DNA from: Pelagicoccus albus
GTDB lineage: Bacteria > Verrucomicrobiota > Verrucomicrobiia > Opitutales > Opitutaceae
Length of the DNA stretch: 64,000 nt
Reading direction: 5' to 3'
Assembly (NCBI RefSeq): GCF_014230145.1
Contig: NZ_JACHVC010000013.1
Location: forward strand, 558,001-622,000
The position numbers were made by a program, and so were the translations under genes. Below are positions 7,971 through 16,270 of the stretch, one piece after another. The notes beneath the pieces were generated by a model. That model was given only the letters and a program-made list of their open reading frames with translations. It ran no database searches and was not told the origin of the DNA. Within the stretch, counting starts at the first letter, position 1. The number at the start of each line of letters is the position of its first letter.

Positions 7971-9390
7971 GATCGAAACCACGTTGAATTCAGACGGCCG
8001 GACGATCGAAAGCTTCGCCCCCGCGACTGGCCACAAATTGGGCAACGTCGCTGAGAGCGATTTGCGATCAATTCCCACTTTGATCGCAAATCTCCGCCAT
8101 GGCCAATCATCTTGGCGTCAACAAAGTCTCGACCAACGATCTGAAGTGCTCCTCGCTGTAGCGGACTCCCTGCAGAGCGACAGCAGCGGACTAAGCGAGT
8201 TGCTCGCCGAAGAGAGTGGAAAGCCAATCGCTCAAGCGAGATTCGAAGTCACCATCACGATCGAATATCTGCGGGCAATCGCTACCAAAGCTACCGCCTA
8301 CAAACCTGAGCAGATATCAACTCAAGATTCACCCGGTATCACTGGAGATCGAATCATTTCCAGGCGAGTCCCCTTCGGCTTAGTCGCGGCAATCCTCCCC
8401 TTTAATTTCCCCGTGGAGTTGTATGTCGAAAAGGTGGCTGCAGCCATAGCCATGGGGAACTCAGTTCTGGTTAAAGCTCCGCCTCAGACGCCTTTGATTG
8501 TGGAGCGGGTGACAAAGCACTTCCATTCTGGCGGCGTCCCCAAAGAATCCTTACACTGCGTTTATGGTGGAGCCGATCTGGGTCGGGCTATCGCAACAAG
8601 CCCTGGAATCGATCTGATCAGCCTAACTGGATCGACGGCAGCAGGAATTTCTGTCGCAGAGTTATCGGCGGCGAATCTGCCGAAACTGCATTTAGAGTTG
8701 GGAGGCAATGATCCTGCAATCCTTCTGGAAGATGCCGACTTGGACCTTGCGGTTCCCCATTTGATCTTCGGCCGCACGCTGATGAACGGCCAAGCCTGCG
8801 CCTCCAACAAACGGATTCTGGTTCACGAAAGCCTGCACGACGCTCTGGCAGAGCGACTAAAGAGCGAGCTCGCCAAAATATCAATCGGGGACCCTTTAGA
8901 CGAATCCAAGCAACTCGGCCCCATGATCAGCAGCGACGCTGCTCGCCGGGTCGTTAGCCAAGTCAAGCATGCCATCGAGCAAGGTGGAGAGCTCCTTTTT
9001 GGCGAACTCGAGACCCACGGCGCATTCGTCAGCCCTTTCCTTCTCGGTCGCGTTCCCGCTACGGCAGACATCGCCAAAGATGACGAAATTTTCGGCCCCG
9101 TATTGCCCTTGATTCCGTTCGACACCGATAAGCGCGCTATCGAAATCGCCAACCAATCCAGCTATGGATTATCCAGCGGTGTGTTCAGTCGCGACTGGCA
9201 GCGAGCGGAATCGGTGGCCAACGAGATCGAGGCCGGAGGCACCGTAATCAATGGGACTGGCAACTACCGTCCGTACATCGTTCCATTCGGCGGCGTGAAA
9301 ATGAGCGGTTTAGGACGGGAGGGACTCGGCTTCACACTGGAAGAGATGAGCCAGCTGAAGTATACCGTTTGGCGTTCCTGCGAAAGTTAG
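7957..9390 (+). CDS. NAD(P)-dependent aldehyde dehydrogenase
   Basis: The 477-residue protein has the ALDH-superfamily pattern: ILPFNFPVELY with the oxyanion Asn, SLTGSTAAG in the cofactor site, LELGGNDP with the general-base Glu, GQACASNKR with the catalytic Cys, EIFGPVLP, and a PFGGVKMSGLGREG C-terminal segment. It oxidises an aldehyde to the acid. It overlaps the end of the COG0402 gene and is read the same way, so the pair may deal with an amino-heterocycle and an aldehyde made during its breakdown, for example from enamide hydrolysis or N-dealkylation (inference). Two in-frame ATGs at 7957 and 7963 are both possible starts. The subfamily cannot be told by eye. Confidence 0.9.
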   Translation: MQMPEIETTLNSDGRTIESFAPATGHKLGNVAESDLRSIPTLIANLRHGQSSWRQQSLDQRSEVLLAVADSLQSDSSGLSELLAEESGKPIAQARFEVTITIEYLRAIATKATAYKPEQISTQDSPGITGDRIISRRVPFGLVAAILPFNFPVELYVEKVAAAIAMGNSVLVKAPPQTPLIVERVTKHFHSGGVPKESLHCVYGGADLGRAIATSPGIDLISLTGSTAAGISVAELSAANLPKLHLELGGNDPAILLEDADLDLAVPHLIFGRTLMNGQACASNKRILVHESLHDALAERLKSELAKISIGDPLDESKQLGPMISSDAARRVVSQVKHAIEQGGELLFGELETHGAFVSPFLLGRVPATADIAKDDEIFGPVLPLIPFDTDKRAIEIANQSSYGLSSGVFSRDWQRAESVANEIEAGGTVINGTGNYRPYIVPFGGVKMSGLGREGLGFTLEEMSQLKYTVWRSCES

Positions 9391-9402
9391 AGTCAAAGCA
9401 GG

Positions 9403-10479
9403 CTAGATCCAAGAGATAGCCGCCACCGGACCACCACCTGGTGGACCTTGATGCTCCGCTCCTCCAGATACATAAACCTGGGTTCGCCCGAGTACGCTGG
9501 CCACGATCGCACCTACCACGGCCCGACTCATGCGCGTTCCGCTCACATCGGAATCCTGCAGCATAGTATGCCGTTTCCCACGTATCATTCCCGAGGGATC
9601 CACCTCCGACTTGGCAAATACGTTCGCGACCTTTTCCGGATCGAAATTGCCATCGGTCATTCCCTGGCTCTCTACGCAAGCTTGTACCACCGCGTCGCGA
9701 TCGAGGGCGTCTTGCATCACAGCATGACCGATACGCAAGGGACTTCGCGACAATGGGCTATTGCCCATGATCAACACTTCGCAACAACGGAGCTCAATGC
9801 CCGAAGACGAGGAAGCAACGCCGGAATAGAGATCAAGAGCTCCAAGAATCTTGCTATCGTCCAAACCCGAAAGCTCCACTTCGCCCAAGGCGACAGCGGC
9901 GCCCAAACTGGAAGCCCCACGTGAATAGCCCATCGATTTCAAAGTGTCCGTCGTGGCGAGCGACACGCCCTTTTCCTGGGCTTCCGTGACATCTGACGAG
10001 CGAATGAGCGGACACTTGATTTGCACAAAATGTACGTCCTCCTTGGAGAGGGATAAGCTCTCCATCAGCTCGGTCGCGAGCCTCGCGGTTTCTTCCACCA
10101 TTGCCATCCGGCCAATCTCTTCGGCTTTGAAATCCCTCGTTTTCCCCGCCCCAATGGCCAAGCCACCGGTGACTTGATCCGACTCGGGACCATCTTGCGA
10201 AAACACATTCATGTGCGGGCTGAGAACCCCTTCGCAACCGCCAGACATGATAAGCAAAGCCTTTTCGGCAGCCTCAGGGCCAAGCTCGCCAGAAAGGTAT
10301 TCGTGCAGGACATGAGCGCAGTATCCGCGGGCGAAATCATTCACGCAGCCGTTCCCTTCCGTCTTGTTCAAAAACGCGACAATACGCTTGGGATCGAGCT
10401 GCTCGCTCTCCACCAAAGCTCGCAGACCGGAAAGGTCGTCAGGGCTCGCTTGGCCCACTACTTGCAAAAAGGCGCTCAT
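9403..10479 (-). CDS. AtzD/barbiturase-family ring-opening amidohydrolase, copy 1
   Basis: The 358-residue protein matches the cyanuric acid hydrolase/barbiturase family throughout. The three repeat-type Lys-Ser pairs can be placed: Lys39 (LNKTEGNG) with Ser79 (MSGGCEG), Lys155 (QIKCPL) with Ser226 (SSSSGIEL) and Lys290 (FAKSE) with Ser338 (YVSGGAEHQGPPGGGP, the metal-binding loop). GKRHTMLQDSD and SRGASSLG are also present. These enzymes hydrolyse cyanurate or barbiturate to open the ring. The start overlaps the amidase stop by ATGA. The operon P450 - binding protein - AtzH-like - AtzG-like - AtzE-like - this gene suggests a ring-opening step followed by biuret-type amide hydrolysis. Cyanurate or barbiturate specificity cannot be decided from sequence alone. 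Confidence 0.93.
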   Translation of the reverse strand: MSAFLQVVGQASPDDLSGLRALVESEQLDPKRIVAFLNKTEGNGCVNDFARGYCAHVLHEYLSGELGPEAAEKALLIMSGGCEGVLSPHMNVFSQDGPESDQVTGGLAIGAGKTRDFKAEEIGRMAMVEETARLATELMESLSLSKEDVHFVQIKCPLIRSSDVTEAQEKGVSLATTDTLKSMGYSRGASSLGAAVALGEVELSGLDDSKILGALDLYSGVASSSSGIELRCCEVLIMGNSPLSRSPLRIGHAVMQDALDRDAVVQACVESQGMTDGNFDPEKVANVFAKSEVDPSGMIRGKRHTMLQDSDVSGTRMSRAVVGAIVASVLGRTQVYVSGGAEHQGPPGGGPVAAISWI

Positions 10480-11876
10480 GATTTCTTTGGCTTAAAGGTT
10501 TCGGGAATTTGGGGACGAAAGGCTTCGGATGCCGCTTCTAGGCTTCGCGCTACTCGGAACAGATTTTCTTCGCCGAACGGTCGGCCAATAAGTTGAACGC
10601 CGATCGGCATTTGCCCCTTGCGCAGGTATGGCACCGTGAGAACCGGTAAACCGAAAAAGGAAATCGGCTGGGTGAAGATTCCCATATTCGGGCGGGTAGG
10701 TACGATCTTTCCGCCGATCGACATTTCCGTTTGTCCAATTTTCGGAGCCGAAAGCGGAGTCGCTGGAGCGATGAGAACATCGTGCGTTTCGAAAAGACCT
10801 AGTAATTCTCTTTGTAGTTTTTTTCTGGTGACTTGGGCCTGCAAATACCAGGAGCTCGGTGCGCAAAGCCCGGCCGCCAAGCGGTTTCTCACTGCTGGGT
10901 CAAAATCCTCGAAACGCGTGCTTAGGCGTTCTTTGTGCAAGCGCCCACCTTCGCAAGCGCTCACCACGAAAGCGGCGGAACGGGCCGCCACGGGATCTGG
11001 AAAACTGACTTTGTCTTTCGCCCCAAGAAGCGAAGCTACCGCAGCCACCGCCTCGCTCGCTTCGGGTTCCTGCATCTCGGAAAAATAGCCGTCCAGCATG
11101 CCAACTCGCAGAACGCCCTCCTCGACTTTTCCTCCGTTTGAGACCGCGGAAAAAGAGCAATCCGACTGAACCGGATCTTCCGCATCCTTCCCTTGCATGG
11201 CTTCAAAAACCAAGGCGAGGTCTTCCACCGAACGCGCAAACGGGCCGATACAATCGATGCTTCCGACAAAAAGAAACGCCCCCGCTCGGGATAAGCGACC
11301 ATAGGTCGGCTTTAAACCATAGATACCGCAAAGGGAGGATGGCACGCGAACGGAGCCATTCGTATCGGTTCCCAAAGAAAACGGCAGCAAGCCAGCAGCC
11401 ACGCATGCGGCAGCCCCTCCGGAAGACCCTCCGGCGATTCGCTCGCGATCGTGCGGATTCCGAGTGGCTCCATAGTGGGCATTCTCGGTCGTAAAACCAT
11501 AGGCGTACTCATCCATACGTTGCGTACCGCAGAGCACCGCTCCGGCCGATTCGAGGAGCCGTATCGCGGTTGCATCCTTCGGAGCGACGGGAGAATCCGC
11601 TTGGATTTTCGAGCCCGCTAAGGTTGCCAGCCCTTCCACGTCAAAGAGGTCCTTCACGCCAAATGGCACTCCTGCAAGCGGGCCAGGATCTCTCCCCTGC
11701 GAAACCGCTTGGTCCACAGCGTCCGCCTGCAGCAAAGCTCTTTCCGACAAAACCGCGGTCACTGCATTCAGCTGACGACCGGGACCAGACATTTGGGCCA
11801 ACGCCTCTTCGACCACGGATCGAGCAGAGAGCTGCCCAAGTCGGACACGTGAGGAAATGGTGCTGATCGAATCCAT
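10476..11876 (-). CDS. amidase-signature enzyme, AtzE/HpxY-like
   Basis: The 466-residue protein has the Ser-cisSer-Lys amidase site: Lys75 in FGVKDLFDV, Ser151-Ser152 in AGGSSGGAA, and nucleophile Ser175 in GTDTNGSVRVPSS. Its length matches AtzE, the 1-carboxybiuret hydrolase subunit of cyanurate degradation, and HpxY of oxalurate breakdown. The partner subunit gene (AtzG/HpxX-like) lies immediately upstream with a TGATG overlap, and the AtzH/HpxZ-like gene before that, so this is almost surely the catalytic half of a two-subunit amidase. The adjacent AtzD-type hydrolase favours the cyanurate reading; the oxalurate reading stays possible. Confidence 0.9.
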   Translation of the reverse strand: MDSISTISSRVRLGQLSARSVVEEALAQMSGPGRQLNAVTAVLSERALLQADAVDQAVSQGRDPGPLAGVPFGVKDLFDVEGLATLAGSKIQADSPVAPKDATAIRLLESAGAVLCGTQRMDEYAYGFTTENAHYGATRNPHDRERIAGGSSGGAAACVAAGLLPFSLGTDTNGSVRVPSSLCGIYGLKPTYGRLSRAGAFLFVGSIDCIGPFARSVEDLALVFEAMQGKDAEDPVQSDCSFSAVSNGGKVEEGVLRVGMLDGYFSEMQEPEASEAVAAVASLLGAKDKVSFPDPVAARSAAFVVSACEGGRLHKERLSTRFEDFDPAVRNRLAAGLCAPSSWYLQAQVTRKKLQRELLGLFETHDVLIAPATPLSAPKIGQTEMSIGGKIVPTRPNMGIFTQPISFFGLPVLTVPYLRKGQMPIGVQLIGRPFGEENLFRVARSLEAASEAFRPQIPETFKPKKS

Positions 11877-12085
11877 CAGACGCTGCCAAACCCTTTGCCC
11901 GCTTCGAATTTCAAAGCGATCTCATCTGTATCCTGAGTTTGCATACTAGTGAAATTTTTGGCATGACTAGCCAACAATTCGAAGTTTCGCAGCGTTTCCG
12001 CGAAGTCGGCATCCGGCAAATTTAGGCCGTTCAGTTTCAGGGCAACCTTCACATAGGAGTGAAGCTCAGACTCGGTCGGATCCAT
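11876..12085 (-). CDS. AtzG/HpxX-like small amidase subunit (DUF4089)
   Basis: This 69-residue protein beginning MDPTESELHSYVKVAL, with LLASHAKNF in its middle, has the size and GatC-like helical pattern of DUF4089 proteins, the small structural subunits of AtzE/HpxY amidases. In AtzG-AtzE the small chain stabilises the amidase and helps form its active site. Its stop overlaps the amidase start (TGATG), a usual arrangement for subunits made in equal amounts. A TTG start five codons earlier at 12100 would overlap the AtzH-like gene, but family members begin near the ATG at 12085, so the ATG is used here. Confidence 0.85.
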   Translation of the reverse strand: MDPTESELHSYVKVALKLNGLNLPDADFAETLRNFELLASHAKNFTSMQTQDTDEIALKFEAGKGFGSV

Positions 12086-12096
12086 GAGAATTAGCT

Positions 12097-12483
12097 TCAA
12101 ATCGCCATCAGCGACACGTGCGCGGAAACGACCTTCCAGCCGATCTCGGGAAACTTTCGCCAGAATTGTGTCTGACGACCAATCCGTTTTCCAGCCGGGG
12201 TCTCACGGGAAAACTCGATATTGCAATAGCCAGTAATCGCATCGAGCAAGGTGATCTCCCGCCGCTCCACTTTCCGCTCCAGACCTTTGGAAGGTCGATT
12301 CTGACGAAAGGCTTGGATCTCTTCGGATCCGTAAAGATTTTCCGTCGGGCCATAGCGAACCGTATCTGGCGAATCCCAAAATAGATCCATCAACGTATCC
12401 ACATCATTGGTGACAAGGGCTATTTCGTAGGCATCGCAAGCGACGGTAAGTTCTCGGCTAGCTTCACTTAATTCGGTATCCAT
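12097..12483 (-). CDS. AtzH/HpxZ-like protein (DUF3225)
   Basis: The 128-residue SnoaL/NTF2-like protein has landmarks of DUF3225: ALVTNDVDTLMDLFWDSP near residue 27, VRYGPTENLYG, IQAFRQNR, and C-terminal FWRKFPEIGWKVVSAHVS. Members are HpxZ of oxalurate utilisation and AtzH of cyanurate utilisation; AtzH has been reported as an amidase that takes 1,3-dicarboxyurea to allophanate. It sits between the binding lipoprotein and the AtzG-like gene, whose product it would act beside. It supports reading this operon as a full AtzD-E-G-H ring-to-allophanate module. The next step, allophanate hydrolase, is not recognised nearby. Confidence 0.87.
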   Translation of the reverse strand: MDTELSEASRELTVACDAYEIALVTNDVDTLMDLFWDSPDTVRYGPTENLYGSEEIQAFRQNRPSKGLERKVERREITLLDAITGYCNIEFSRETPAGKRIGRQTQFWRKFPEIGWKVVSAHVSLMAI

Positions 12484-12535
12484 GATCGGGAGGCCTCAAG
12501 CAGGTGCCGAGCCAGCTTATCCTGAAAGATTCGAC

Positions 12536-13714
12536 CTAGTTCTCGGGAGGCATTTCGACTGTGCCAGCTTGGATATTGTAGGCGACTACCTTGTCCAATT
12601 CAGCGACATCGATCATCAGCAAGTCTTCGGGATTCGTCCCTTCGATAAGGGACCGCTGCAAATCGAAGCGCCATTTTATCTGTTCCAAATCCAGCCCTGC
12701 ATCGGGTATGTAGCGGGCCGTAATTTCCGCCGCATCATCACTGTGTTCCAGCAGATAGCGAACGCTTTTGAGAAGAGCCCAATTGTACCGGTAGACCACG
12801 TCGGGCCGGCTTTCCAGCATCTCGCGCAAGACGACTGAAACATCGGAAGGAGAGGTGTAATAATAGTCGGACACCAAAAAGAATGCCCAATTTTTAAAAC
12901 CATTCGCCTCCAGGATCCGAGGCTGGTTAACGATCCAAGCCAGCATGAAATCAACCCTGCCAGACATCAGGGCTTCCGGGCTATTCCCCACGCGGATAAC
13001 CTCTACCGATTCCTCCGGAATGCCCGAAGCCTGCAAATAAATCGCAGCATGACGATCGCTGCCGGCCTGCACCCCGAGGACCTTGTTCCGCATATCTTCT
13101 GGCTTCAGCTTCCAATCACTCCGCTGATCCTGAGGGATGCTGTGGTCGATGGCTAAGACGCCTGCTGGAGTATTTTTAAGGACCGCATTTATGACCACGA
13201 CATCGCCACCCGTCGGCGAAGTTCGTACTGTTGGTACGAGGGAAAAATAAGCTGAAACTGCGATATCCAATTGGCCGCCAAGAAGAAGAGTAAACGGGTT
13301 TCTACCGGGGCCACCCTCCACCAATTCAATCTCCAATCCGGCCTCGCGAAAATACCCAAGCTCTTGGCCAATATACCAGGGCGCAGTTTCGTCATTGAAC
13401 ACCCAAGGAGCTCCGACTCGCAGCTTTACCACTTCATCGAATTCTGGAGCCGTGCTCAAATCTTCGATCTTTGGCATCAAGGTCTGGTCCACATAGCTGC
13501 TCGCTGGCATTCTTTCCCGAACGAGTCGCTCGGTCTCCTCCAGCGAGGCTTCGAATGCGAGAGCAGCCGCCTTCGACTGAGCCTGCTCTTCCAAAGAAAT
13601 CGTTTGTTCCTCAGGCGAGGAATCACCGCCACAACCTGCTAAGGACAGTCCCCAAAACGCGAATACACAGGCCAGAGAAGAAGCTCGTCTATCTTGATTT
13701 TCAGCTCTTCTCAT
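12536..13714 (-). CDS. NMT1/THI5-like substrate-binding lipoprotein (group A)
   Basis: The 392-residue protein begins with a lipoprotein signal peptide ending in a LAGC lipobox, then a charged linker and the PF09084-type fold: LRVGAPWVFND, YFREAGLEIEL, GGPGRNPFTLLLGGQLDIA, PQDQRSDWKLKPEDM. Such proteins deliver pyrimidine-, thiamine-precursor-, riboflavin- or sulfonate-type ligands to an ABC permease. It is one of seven binding proteins here, while only two NitT/TauT-type ABC cores are present, so it may use a shared permease or act as a periplasmic scavenger. It overlaps the upstream P450 gene by ATGA, and the AtzH-like gene follows 52 bases later, so its ligand is probably a substrate of that operon. 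Confidence 0.88.
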   Translation of the reverse strand: MRRAENQDRRASSLACVFAFWGLSLAGCGGDSSPEEQTISLEEQAQSKAAALAFEASLEETERLVRERMPASSYVDQTLMPKIEDLSTAPEFDEVVKLRVGAPWVFNDETAPWYIGQELGYFREAGLEIELVEGGPGRNPFTLLLGGQLDIAVSAYFSLVPTVRTSPTGGDVVVINAVLKNTPAGVLAIDHSIPQDQRSDWKLKPEDMRNKVLGVQAGSDRHAAIYLQASGIPEESVEVIRVGNSPEALMSGRVDFMLAWIVNQPRILEANGFKNWAFFLVSDYYYTSPSDVSVVLREMLESRPDVVYRYNWALLKSVRYLLEHSDDAAEITARYIPDAGLDLEQIKWRFDLQRSLIEGTNPEDLLMIDVAELDKVVAYNIQAGTVEMPPEN

Positions 13715-15030
13715 CGGGAAACAAAAGTCGTTGGATAAAAGGGCGTTACTGATCGCCTTGGATTGCTGAGCTTTACCGAGAGCGGCGGATCGTAGTTAAA
13801 CTTCAAATCGAATTTCCTGAGCACATGAGCCAAGGCTACCGGCGTTTGCAGCATGGAATGATTTCGCCCGAGGCAGAGATGAATCCCGCCTCCAAAGAAC
13901 CCGATCGTCTTTGGAACGAACTTGCCTTCTTCGACGAAACGTTCCGGCAGAAAAGACATCGGATTTTCGTAGTATTCGTCCAGAAAATGACAAAGGGTAT
14001 TGGCATGGAAGAAATGCGTTCCCGCTGGAATGTCGTACCCCTTGAATTCAAATGCTTCCGTTACGAATTTCCCCTGCAAATTAACTGCGGGCAGTAAACG
14101 TTGAGCCTCCATGATAGTCGCCTTGAGACGAGTCATTCCCGCGAGGGCCATTAAGTCCTTCCCATCCCAGGCCTCAACTTCTTCCCGCAATGCCTGCAGC
14201 CAAGCTGGACGCGTATAAGCAAAATGGAGACAGGCGTTAATCAGAGCGGAGGTATTGTGCACTCCGGCCAAGAGGATAAAGTACAAATCGTTAGCAGCGT
14301 GCTCTCGATTGATTGGATTCTCTTCCTCCGACCGAGCGGCTAGGACTTCGGCGAAATTATCTTGGATGGAGGAATCACCCGATAAGCGTCTCTCAACGAT
14401 GGAACCAAAATGGGAAAATACTTTTCCCTTTAATTCCAGATACTCGGGTTGCTCGAAAAAGGCATGCCGCTCTTCACCTTTCACGAGGCCCTTTAGGAAC
14501 TCGCGCTCCCAATCGGAAAGCAAGGTAATCGTTGCTTCATCGATTTCGCTTACCGCCACGGTCTGGCTATTGATGCGAATAATGGTCCGAGCCCAGAGCT
14601 CTGCCGTTTCGATCGGCGAATCCAAATCTAAAGCTGAAAGCATTTTCTCGATCTCGCGATTAAAAATCGAGAGGTAGCGCATGGCTCCCTCCATACTGAA
14701 GGCCGGCTTGAGAATCTTCTTCTTTAGCTTGTGGCGATCTCCATCGAGCCCCGTCAGATGATCGTGTCCCATTTGCTCCAGAAATGGCTTATTTCCAATG
14801 CCATAGCTGAAATTTCGGGGATTTCGCCACATGAAATCATTCGAGTCGTAACCTGACAAAATGACTTTCCACTGGCCTCCTACCGCCATCTTAAAAATCG
14901 GCCCACATTCTTGGTAAGCCGTTAACAGGAGCTCAATCGGCTTATCCAAAAATTCCCGAGACGCTTCCTCAACGCTGTCATGGCTTTTGAATACAGGGAT
15001 ATCTTCCAGGGATTTAAGTTCTGTGATCAT
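13711..15030 (-). CDS. cytochrome P450 (copy 1)
   Basis: The 439-residue soluble-type P450 has the heme-ligand loop FFGGGIHLCLGRN near residue 385, the ExxR helix EAQRLLP, and the I-helix stretch LLAGVHNTSA. The usual acid-alcohol pair of the I-helix (Asp/Glu-Thr) reads His-Asn here, followed by Thr, so oxygen activation may be unusual or helped by the substrate. No membrane anchor is seen. It is the first gene of the operon that ends with the AtzD-like hydrolase and overlaps the binding lipoprotein by ATGA, which argues for a role in the same pathway, perhaps oxidation or dealkylation of the imported ring. No ferredoxin or reductase gene is near. Confidence 0.93.
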   Translation of the reverse strand: MITELKSLEDIPVFKSHDSVEEASREFLDKPIELLLTAYQECGPIFKMAVGGQWKVILSGYDSNDFMWRNPRNFSYGIGNKPFLEQMGHDHLTGLDGDRHKLKKKILKPAFSMEGAMRYLSIFNREIEKMLSALDLDSPIETAELWARTIIRINSQTVAVSEIDEATITLLSDWEREFLKGLVKGEERHAFFEQPEYLELKGKVFSHFGSIVERRLSGDSSIQDNFAEVLAARSEEENPINREHAANDLYFILLAGVHNTSALINACLHFAYTRPAWLQALREEVEAWDGKDLMALAGMTRLKATIMEAQRLLPAVNLQGKFVTEAFEFKGYDIPAGTHFFHANTLCHFLDEYYENPMSFLPERFVEEGKFVPKTIGFFGGGIHLCLGRNHSMLQTPVALAHVLRKFDLKFNYDPPLSVKLSNPRRSVTPFYPTTFVSR

Positions 15031-15250
15031 AGTGCAGAATTGGGAGAAAGCAGGGGCAGGACTTTGGTGATAGGCGATTCCGTTCCACTTGATTGCGTCA
15101 TCGCTTTTAGGCTACTTGGCTTCGCGGTTCACCAGCCCCCAAGCATAGGACAGGCCAGATGAGTCACCTATTACCGCCTCCCTTTCAAAGGTGAGAAATT
15201 AACGCGTTCTGGAAGGTGAATCGTCGTAAGACGCTGGCAGCCTGAGTAGA

Positions 15251-16177
15251 TCATGAGGCGATAATACCCGCAGGAAGCGACGCAGAGTATTGGGCAATTT
15301 CTCCCGGAGTGGTCAGCCAAATCTCATTTCTACGCTCAGCGAGATAGCTTAGGAATTTCCTCAATGCTCGCAAACGAAAGGGTTGCCCAACCAAAAACGG
15401 GTGTAAGCTTAGGTTGAATACCAGTGGAGCTTTGCGTGATTGATCCAGCATCTCCTCGAACTGGTCGATCAAGATCTCCGTGTAGGCCCTCGGCGTCACA
15501 TGGTGCCCATGCAGCAGAGCGATATCGTTGCTCGGCCTAGGATAAGGAATCGATAACAGTTTGCCCCCACCTCTGGTTTTTAGCCAAACCGGTTGCTCGT
15601 CCATACCCCAGTCCAAGGTGTAGCGGTAGCCGGCCTCCGCCAAAAGGTCCGGAGTCGTCCGACTCTCCGCCACCCACGGCCCCATCCAACCTTGCGGTCT
15701 TTTTCCGAACGCGTTTTCTAGGTCGAGAGTTACCGCTTCGATCATCCTTCGCTCCGTCTCTTCGCTCCATTGACTTTGCCTCTCACCGTTGCTGCGACCA
15801 TGCCCGACCATCTCGCAACTCGTATCACTCAAAGCTCGGATCAATGGAGGAGCGTATTCAATCAATGCCGTGTTCAACAAGGCGGCAAACGGAAGATCCA
15901 AAGTCTGAAATTCCTCCAGGAGGCGCCAAATACCAACGCGAACTCCATAGTCCCTCCAGGCATAGTTCATCACATCTGGTTCGGGTTGCGGATGAGCGAG
16001 AGCGTGCCCCATGCCTTCACCAAATGGGAAGTGCTCGATCTTTACGGCGATATAGACCGCGAGCCGTTTTCCATCGGGCCATTCAAAGTCATTCCGATCG
16101 TTTATCGGAACATAGTCATAACGTCCGTGCGAGCTTAGGTCTAAGCGGTGAAAATCAGGGTATAACGGTTCGGTCAC
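15251..16177 (-). CDS. PuuE-like polysaccharide deacetylase/allantoinase family protein
   Basis: The 308-residue NodB-fold protein begins from a GTG. It carries PDGKRLAVYIAVKIE, an ALLNTALIEYAP stretch, EMVGHGRSNGERQS, GWMGPWVAESRTTPDLL and NLSLHPFLVGQP, the pattern of the deacetylase subgroup that includes PuuE, a metal-independent allantoinase that opens allantoin. The broader family also contains chitin and peptidoglycan deacetylases, so the reaction is not certain. In a cluster rich in ureide hydrolases a cyclic-ureide substrate is the better guess. It lies 220 bases upstream of the P450 gene in the same direction and divergently from the flavin monooxygenase. Confidence 0.78.
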   Translation of the reverse strand: MTEPLYPDFHRLDLSSHGRYDYVPINDRNDFEWPDGKRLAVYIAVKIEHFPFGEGMGHALAHPQPEPDVMNYAWRDYGVRVGIWRLLEEFQTLDLPFAALLNTALIEYAPPLIRALSDTSCEMVGHGRSNGERQSQWSEETERRMIEAVTLDLENAFGKRPQGWMGPWVAESRTTPDLLAEAGYRYTLDWGMDEQPVWLKTRGGGKLLSIPYPRPSNDIALLHGHHVTPRAYTEILIDQFEEMLDQSRKAPLVFNLSLHPFLVGQPFRLRALRKFLSYLAERRNEIWLTTPGEIAQYSASLPAGIIAS

Positions 16178-16270
16178 GAACCAAGCCGTAAGCGTTCAGC
16201 GTGCCAGTTTGAGCTAGGTACAGAACCGCAACCCAACGATTTCGTTTTAAGTGAAAAGTTGGCAGGAAAA

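Noticed and set aside
15164-15194. TCACCT/AGGTGA dyad upstream of the first P450
   Set aside because: Six bases with a 19-base gap is expected by chance and it has no conserved partner in the window.
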